A DNA stretch of 16,128 nucleotides from Ignavibacteriaceae bacterium (lineage in GTDB: Bacteria > Bacteroidota > Ignavibacteria > Ignavibacteriales > Ignavibacteriaceae), in the NCBI GenBank assembly GCA_023231105.1, contig JALNWB010000088.1, forward strand, positions 1 through 16,128, written 5' to 3'. The notes beneath the pieces are model-generated. The model ran no database searches and was not told the DNA's origin. It saw nothing but the letters and a program-made list of their open reading frames with translations. Position numbers and translations under genes: made by a program. Shown in pieces: positions 12,736 through 16,128 of this stretch. Position 1 is the first letter of the stretch, and each line of letters opens with the position of its first letter.

Positions 12736-13574
12736 AAAATTCCTTTTGTTGTGGGCAAACTTCCCTCTGCCCGTTCATCAATTCGGCATGCTTCATTTAA
12801 AGCTTTTGCAAATACTTTGAAGAGCGCTTCAATTTTGTGATGGTCATTCTTTCCTTTTGCTCGGAGATAAATGTTTGCTTTTAAAGTTGAAGCTAATCCG
12901 CGGAAAAATTCTTCCGTTAATTCTACCGGAAAATCTCCGACTTTTTCTCTTTTAAAATTACATTTGAAATTTAAGTACGTTCGTCCGCCGAGATCGAGCG
13001 CGCATTTTGCAATGGTGTCATCCATTGGAAGATAGTAACCGTAGCGTTTTATTCCGGCTTTGTTTCCAAGCGCTTCAGTTAAGGCTGAACCAAGCGTAAT
13101 ACCAACATCTTCAACCGTATGATGTTCATCGATGTGAAGGTCACCGATAACTTTTATGTCGAGATTTATATTTGCATGTTTTGCAATTTGTTCAAGCATG
13201 TGATCGAAAAATCCCACTCTGGTTGAAATATTACTTTCGCCTTTTCCATCAAGAGAAAGTGAAACAGTAATATCTGTTTCCTTAGTTTTGCGGTGTTGTT
13301 TTGCAGTGCGGAGTTGAAGAAGAATATCGTTTACTGCCTCTAAAAAATTTTTATCAGCGATGATAAAATCCGGTTTACGTTTTGTTTCAGTTACGAAAGA
13401 TATGTTCTCGTTTTGAAATATTTGTGCGAGAGATTTTTCAATTTGAAAAGTATCGTCATCAATTTGAAAGACAAATCCACGCTGGGAAAGTTTCAGCAAA
13501 CCACTTATTAAACCTGTGGAAAGCTGATTGGAAAGGTCAAAGTAATTTTTATTTATTTGAATAATTTTTTTCAT
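12732..13574 (-). CDS. hisB: Imidazoleglycerol-phosphate dehydratase with degenerate N-terminal HAD-like domain
   Basis: A 280-residue protein. Residues 94-280 are a complete imidazoleglycerol-phosphate dehydratase, which makes imidazole acetol phosphate: STRVGFFDHMLEQIAKH (117-133), DEHHTVEDVGITLG (149-162), LPMDD, GRTYL, KGKNDHHKIEALFK (240-253) and the ending LPTTKGIL, with the metal-binding histidines in place. Residues 1-93 are extra. They align, from memory, with the phosphatase half of E. coli-type bifunctional HisB in shortened form: GLISGLLKLSQRGF matches its helix after the first motif, RKP (66-68) is kept, and FIIADK (70-75) matches the GDR motif. The nucleophile motif DxDGT is INKNY here (7-11), with both aspartates as asparagine, and the zinc cysteines are absent. 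This half is therefore probably not an active histidinol-phosphatase. The gene starts one base after the hisC stop. Confidence 0.93.
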   Translation of the reverse strand: MKKIIQINKNYFDLSNQLSTGLISGLLKLSQRGFVFQIDDDTFQIEKSLAQIFQNENISFVTETKRKPDFIIADKNFLEAVNDILLQLRTAKQHRKTKETDITVSLSLDGKGESNISTRVGFFDHMLEQIAKHANINLDIKVIGDLHIDEHHTVEDVGITLGSALTEALGNKAGIKRYGYYLPMDDTIAKCALDLGGRTYLNFKCNFKREKVGDFPVELTEEFFRGLASTLKANIYLRAKGKNDHHKIEALFKVFAKALNEACRIDERAEGSLPTTKGIL

Positions 13575-13575
13575 T

Positions 13576-14643
13576 TCACTTCACTTCTTTCTTTTGTAAA
13601 AGAATTTTTAATCCCGAAAGCAACGCATCGTTTTCTTCTTTTGTTCCGATAGTGATGCGCAAACAATTATCCAGCTTTGGCTGCGAACTTCTGTCGCGAA
13701 TGACAATTCCCTTTTCCGCAAGTTCCTTTTGGATTTCTTTTGCATTCGGAAGCCGAATGAGCAAATAATTTGCATCCGAAGGATAAACGTTTGTTATAGC
13801 TGAAATGTCTTTCAATTCATTTTCTACACGAAGCCGTTCGCTGATTATTGCAGAAACAGCACTCTTCTTTTTCTTTTCGTTTGCAATTGATTTTAGAACC
13901 GCATACCCCGTTAACGCATTAATGTTGTACGGCGCTTTCACTTTGAACAAATAAGAAATTATTTCTTCATTTGCAGCACAAAAACCGAGGCGCACGCCAG
14001 CAAGTCCCCAAGCTTTTGAGAATGTTCTCATCACAACAAGATTGCGGTAATTCTTTACTTCGTCAATAAGAGAAGCGGTAGGTTCGGAAAAATCAATATA
14101 GGCTTCATCAACAACAACGATTGACTTATAAGTTCGACATAGTTGGAGAATGTCTTCTTTCTTTAGCAAGTTTCCGGTTGGATTGTTGGGCGAGCAAACA
14201 AAAATAATTTTTACTTTAGCGGAATAATGTTTTTCAACTTCCGCAAAATCAATTTGGAAAGAATTGTTAAGCAGTGGCGCAACCGTTTCAACGTTATTAA
14301 TATCGCAAGCGACTTTATACATGCCATATGTCGGCTCAAGCAGCATCACTTGATTTTCTTTCGGTTCACAAAAAATTCTGATAAGTAGATCGATAATTTC
14401 ATCCGAACCGACACCGAAGAAAAGTTTGTTTGCATCAACATTTAGCAATTTAGAAACCGCATTCCGCAAATCAACTTGATGCGGATCTGGATAGCGATTT
14501 AAATGAAGTTCTTCGAGTTCCTGGAATGTTGAGCCGAAACTGTTTTCATTTGCGTCGAGCAGTATGCCGTCGTTGTATAAGTCGCGTGCGCAAGTATATG
14601 GTTTTAATTTTTTAATGTTATTTCGAACAAGATTGTCTATCAT
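13576..14643 (-). CDS. hisC: Histidinol-phosphate aminotransferase
   Basis: A 355-residue PLP-dependent class I/II aminotransferase converting imidazole acetol phosphate and glutamate to histidinol phosphate. Family features: LDANENSFGS (29-38), NRYPDPHQVDLRNAVSKLLN (49-68), FFGVGSDEIIDLL (75-87), EPTYGMYK (103-110), SPNNPTGNLL (151-160), VVDEAYIDF with cofactor-binding Asp (177-185), RTFSKAWGLAGVRLGF with the PLP lysine K210, and RITIGTKEENDALL near the end. The start is the ATG at 14643, which overlaps the hisD stop as ATGA and gives the normal length; an upstream in-frame start at 14727 would add 28 residues lying entirely inside hisD and is not favoured. hisB begins one base after its stop. 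The active site looks complete. Confidence 0.96.
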   Translation of the reverse strand: MIDNLVRNNIKKLKPYTCARDLYNDGILLDANENSFGSTFQELEELHLNRYPDPHQVDLRNAVSKLLNVDANKLFFGVGSDEIIDLLIRIFCEPKENQVMLLEPTYGMYKVACDINNVETVAPLLNNSFQIDFAEVEKHYSAKVKIIFVCSPNNPTGNLLKKEDILQLCRTYKSIVVVDEAYIDFSEPTASLIDEVKNYRNLVVMRTFSKAWGLAGVRLGFCAANEEIISYLFKVKAPYNINALTGYAVLKSIANEKKKKSAVSAIISERLRVENELKDISAITNVYPSDANYLLIRLPNAKEIQKELAEKGIVIRDRSSQPKLDNCLRITIGTKEENDALLSGLKILLQKKEVK

Positions 14644-15926
14644 GGTTTCAACCTTATCATTACTGCGTTCTTGTGTGCCGAAAGCATTTCTGTCTCTGCC
14701 AAGGTTGTAACAGTAGGCGCAATACATTGCAGCCCTTCTTTTGATAATTGTTGAAAAGTGATTGATTTCATAAATGATTCTACACTTACACTGCCGAACG
14801 ATTTTGCATAACCGTATGTTGGCAATGAGTGATTCGTTCCGCTTGCGTAGTCGCCAACGCTCTCGGTGGAATATTCTCCGAGAAATACAGAACCGGCATT
14901 AATAATTTTATCTTTAAAACGTTCAGCGTTTTCTAAATGAAGAATTAAATGTTCCGGCGCATAATTGTTGCTGAATGAAATTGCCTCATCAAGATTATCA
15001 CAAATTAATACGAAAGAGTTTTTAAGCGATTGAGCGGCAATTTCTTTTCGCGGCAACTCATTAAGTTGTTTTTCAACTACGGCCAAAACGGAATCCGCAA
15101 AAGTTTTTGAAAAAGCAAGAAGCACAACTTGAGAGTCAGCGCCATGCTCCGCTTGTGAAAGTAAATCAGACGCAACAAATGAGGAATTCGCAAATTCATC
15201 GGCGATAACCAAAACTTCACTTGGACCTGCAGGCATATCAATTGCGCAACCCTCAACATCAATGCTGACCAAAAGTTTTGCAGCGGTAACAAATTGGTTT
15301 CCGGGACCGAAAAATTTATCAACTTTTTTAACTTCTTCACATCCGTACGCCATTAAAGCAACTGCCTGTGCACCGCCGAGTTTATAAAATTCTTTTACAC
15401 CGCAAACCTTTGCCGCAAATAATAGCGCATCGTTTACTTTCCCATCTTTTGCCGGTGAGCATGCGACAACGCGTTTACAGCCCGCAATTGAAGCCGGTAT
15501 TCCGAGCATCAACATTGTAGAGGGAAGAATTGCACTTCCACCGGGAATGTACAACCCAACATTTTCTATCGCCCGAAATTCTCTCGAACATTTTACTCCC
15601 GGCATGGTTTCAACTTGGTAAGCTTTTGGAAATTGTCTTTCGTGGAAAGCGCGAATGTTTTTTGCTGCAGTAAGAATTGCTGTTTTAATTTCATTTGAAA
15701 GATTTTTATTCGCTGAAGAAAATTCATCTTCACTTACAAGAATGTTTTCACCGGAATAGCTATCAAATTGTTTTGCGTATGAAAGTGCCGCTGAAAGTCC
15801 ATTGCGTTTGATATCTTCAAGCATCGGTTTTACAACTCCGAATGCTTTTGAGAAATCAATCGCCGGACGCTTTACGAGCGCTTGAATTTCATTCTTATTC
15901 AGTTTATTTAACTCAAAGATTTTCAT
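14640..15926 (-). CDS. hisD: Histidinol dehydrogenase
   Basis: A 428-residue zinc enzyme that oxidises histidinol to histidine in two NAD-dependent steps, the end of the pathway. Family motifs are present in order: VGLYIPGGSAILPSTMLML (123-141), KLGGAQAVALMAYG (182-195), GPGNQFVTAAK (207-217), DMPAGPSEVLVIAD (230-243), LLSQAEHGADSQ with zinc ligands Q258 and H261 (255-266), NYAPEHL with catalytic E325 and H326, SVGDYASGTNHSLPT with zinc ligand D359, and the final zinc ligand H418. All key residues are kept and the length is standard. The ATG at 15926 overlaps the hisG stop (ATGA), and the stop overlaps the hisC start in the same way, so the first three genes are tightly coupled. Confidence 0.97.
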   Translation of the reverse strand: MKIFELNKLNKNEIQALVKRPAIDFSKAFGVVKPMLEDIKRNGLSAALSYAKQFDSYSGENILVSEDEFSSANKNLSNEIKTAILTAAKNIRAFHERQFPKAYQVETMPGVKCSREFRAIENVGLYIPGGSAILPSTMLMLGIPASIAGCKRVVACSPAKDGKVNDALLFAAKVCGVKEFYKLGGAQAVALMAYGCEEVKKVDKFFGPGNQFVTAAKLLVSIDVEGCAIDMPAGPSEVLVIADEFANSSFVASDLLSQAEHGADSQVVLLAFSKTFADSVLAVVEKQLNELPRKEIAAQSLKNSFVLICDNLDEAISFSNNYAPEHLILHLENAERFKDKIINAGSVFLGEYSTESVGDYASGTNHSLPTYGYAKSFGSVSVESFMKSITFQQLSKEGLQCIAPTVTTLAETEMLSAHKNAVMIRLKP

Positions 15927-16128
15927 AAAATCATGTTTTCAATTGGTAATAATAAAATTCCCGAAGCGCCTTCTTGCTTCAATTGATCGACAATTTTCCA
16001 GAGCAGATCGGACGGAATTACCGCATGAACAGCCACCATATTCGGATCGGCAAGAGGAACGATGGTCGGGCTTTTGATCGACGGAATCAATTTCTCAATT
16101 TTTTCCAAAGCGTCAATCGGAACATTCA
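15923..16128 (-). CDS. hisG: ATP phosphoribosyltransferase, long form (C-terminal part only)
   Basis: The open frame enters from the right edge, so only the last 67 residues are seen: NVPIDALEKIEKLIPSIKSP, then TIVPLADPNMVAVHAVIPSD, then a helix and GASGILLLPIENMIL. The SPTI.PL......AV..v.p....W.i...LK..GASGIL.LPIE pattern is the C-terminal regulatory (ACT-like, histidine-binding) domain of long-form HisG. This type is a hexamer feedback-inhibited by histidine and needs no HisZ. HisG carries out the first committed step, ATP + PRPP to phosphoribosyl-ATP. It is the first his gene seen here and overlaps hisD by ATGA. Catalytic residues and the operon promoter lie outside the window. Confidence 0.93.
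   Translation of the reverse strand, partial: NVPIDALEKIEKLIPSIKSPTIVPLADPNMVAVHAVIPSDLLWKIVDQLKQEGASGILLLPIENMIL

Noticed and set aside
14644..14727. Longer hisC start at 14727
   Set aside because: The 28 extra residues would be coded entirely inside hisD. The ATG at 14643 overlaps the hisD stop as ATGA and gives the normal HisC N-terminus.
15077..15340. Open frame of 87 codons within hisD on the same strand
   Set aside because: It is an alternate-frame shadow of a certain gene covering the hisD catalytic core.

Overview
The window looks like the replication-origin neighbourhood of an AT-rich, Gram-negative bacterium of the Bacteroidota/Chlorobi/Ignavibacteria kind, with Ignavibacteria-like the best guess at moderate to low confidence. 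The reasons are the outer-membrane proteins (patatin-POTRA-barrel protein, ExbB-type channel), a candidate TTG-N20-TAnnTTTG promoter before rpmH, a lysine in place of arginine in the YidC groove, and a complete his cluster ending in a fused hisIE. No 16S or other decisive marker is present.

Layout. (1) 1-317, minus: start of an ExbB/TolQ-type proton-channel gene, cut by the window edge. (2) 318-743: very AT-rich spacer just past the dnaA stop, with a tandem DnaA-box pair, a TAA/TAG-type triplet run and an A/T-only stretch, arranged like a DnaA unwinding site. (3) 744-2159, minus: dnaA. (4) 2160-2684: spacer between divergent dnaA and rpmH, with further DnaA boxes and two bulged inverted repeats. 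Together (2) and (4) suggest a bipartite oriC flanking dnaA. (5) 2685-9292, plus: rpmH, rnpA, yidD, yidC, a patatin-type lipase fused to POTRA domains and an outer-membrane barrel, and a class-A-beta-lactamase-fold serine hydrolase; tightly spaced and probably co-transcribed, ending at a long inverted repeat (9291-9375). (6) 9395-9877, minus: SlyD-type FKBP isomerase with a His-rich tail. (7) 9995-16128, minus: hisG (partial)-hisD-hisC-hisB-hisH-hisA-hisF-hisIE, with short overlaps or a 1-base gap everywhere except before hisIE, where a perfect 28-bp GC-rich palindrome sits.

How it works together. The rpmH-rnpA-yidD-yidC block is the conserved origin-proximal set: ribosomal protein L34, the RNase P protein, and membrane-protein insertion. 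The two genes after it continue an envelope theme. The his block encodes every step from ATP + PRPP to histidine except a recognisable histidinol-phosphate phosphatase. HisB carries an N-terminal region of about 90 residues that looks like an eroded HAD phosphatase domain with its catalytic aspartates replaced.

The main points worth a second look are the putative origin with a triplet run beside tandem DnaA boxes, the apparently dead phosphatase domain of HisB with the resulting pathway gap, the 28-bp palindrome inside the his operon, and the lipase with what may be three POTRA domains. I saw no CRISPR array, tRNA, rRNA, insertion sequence or phage gene.
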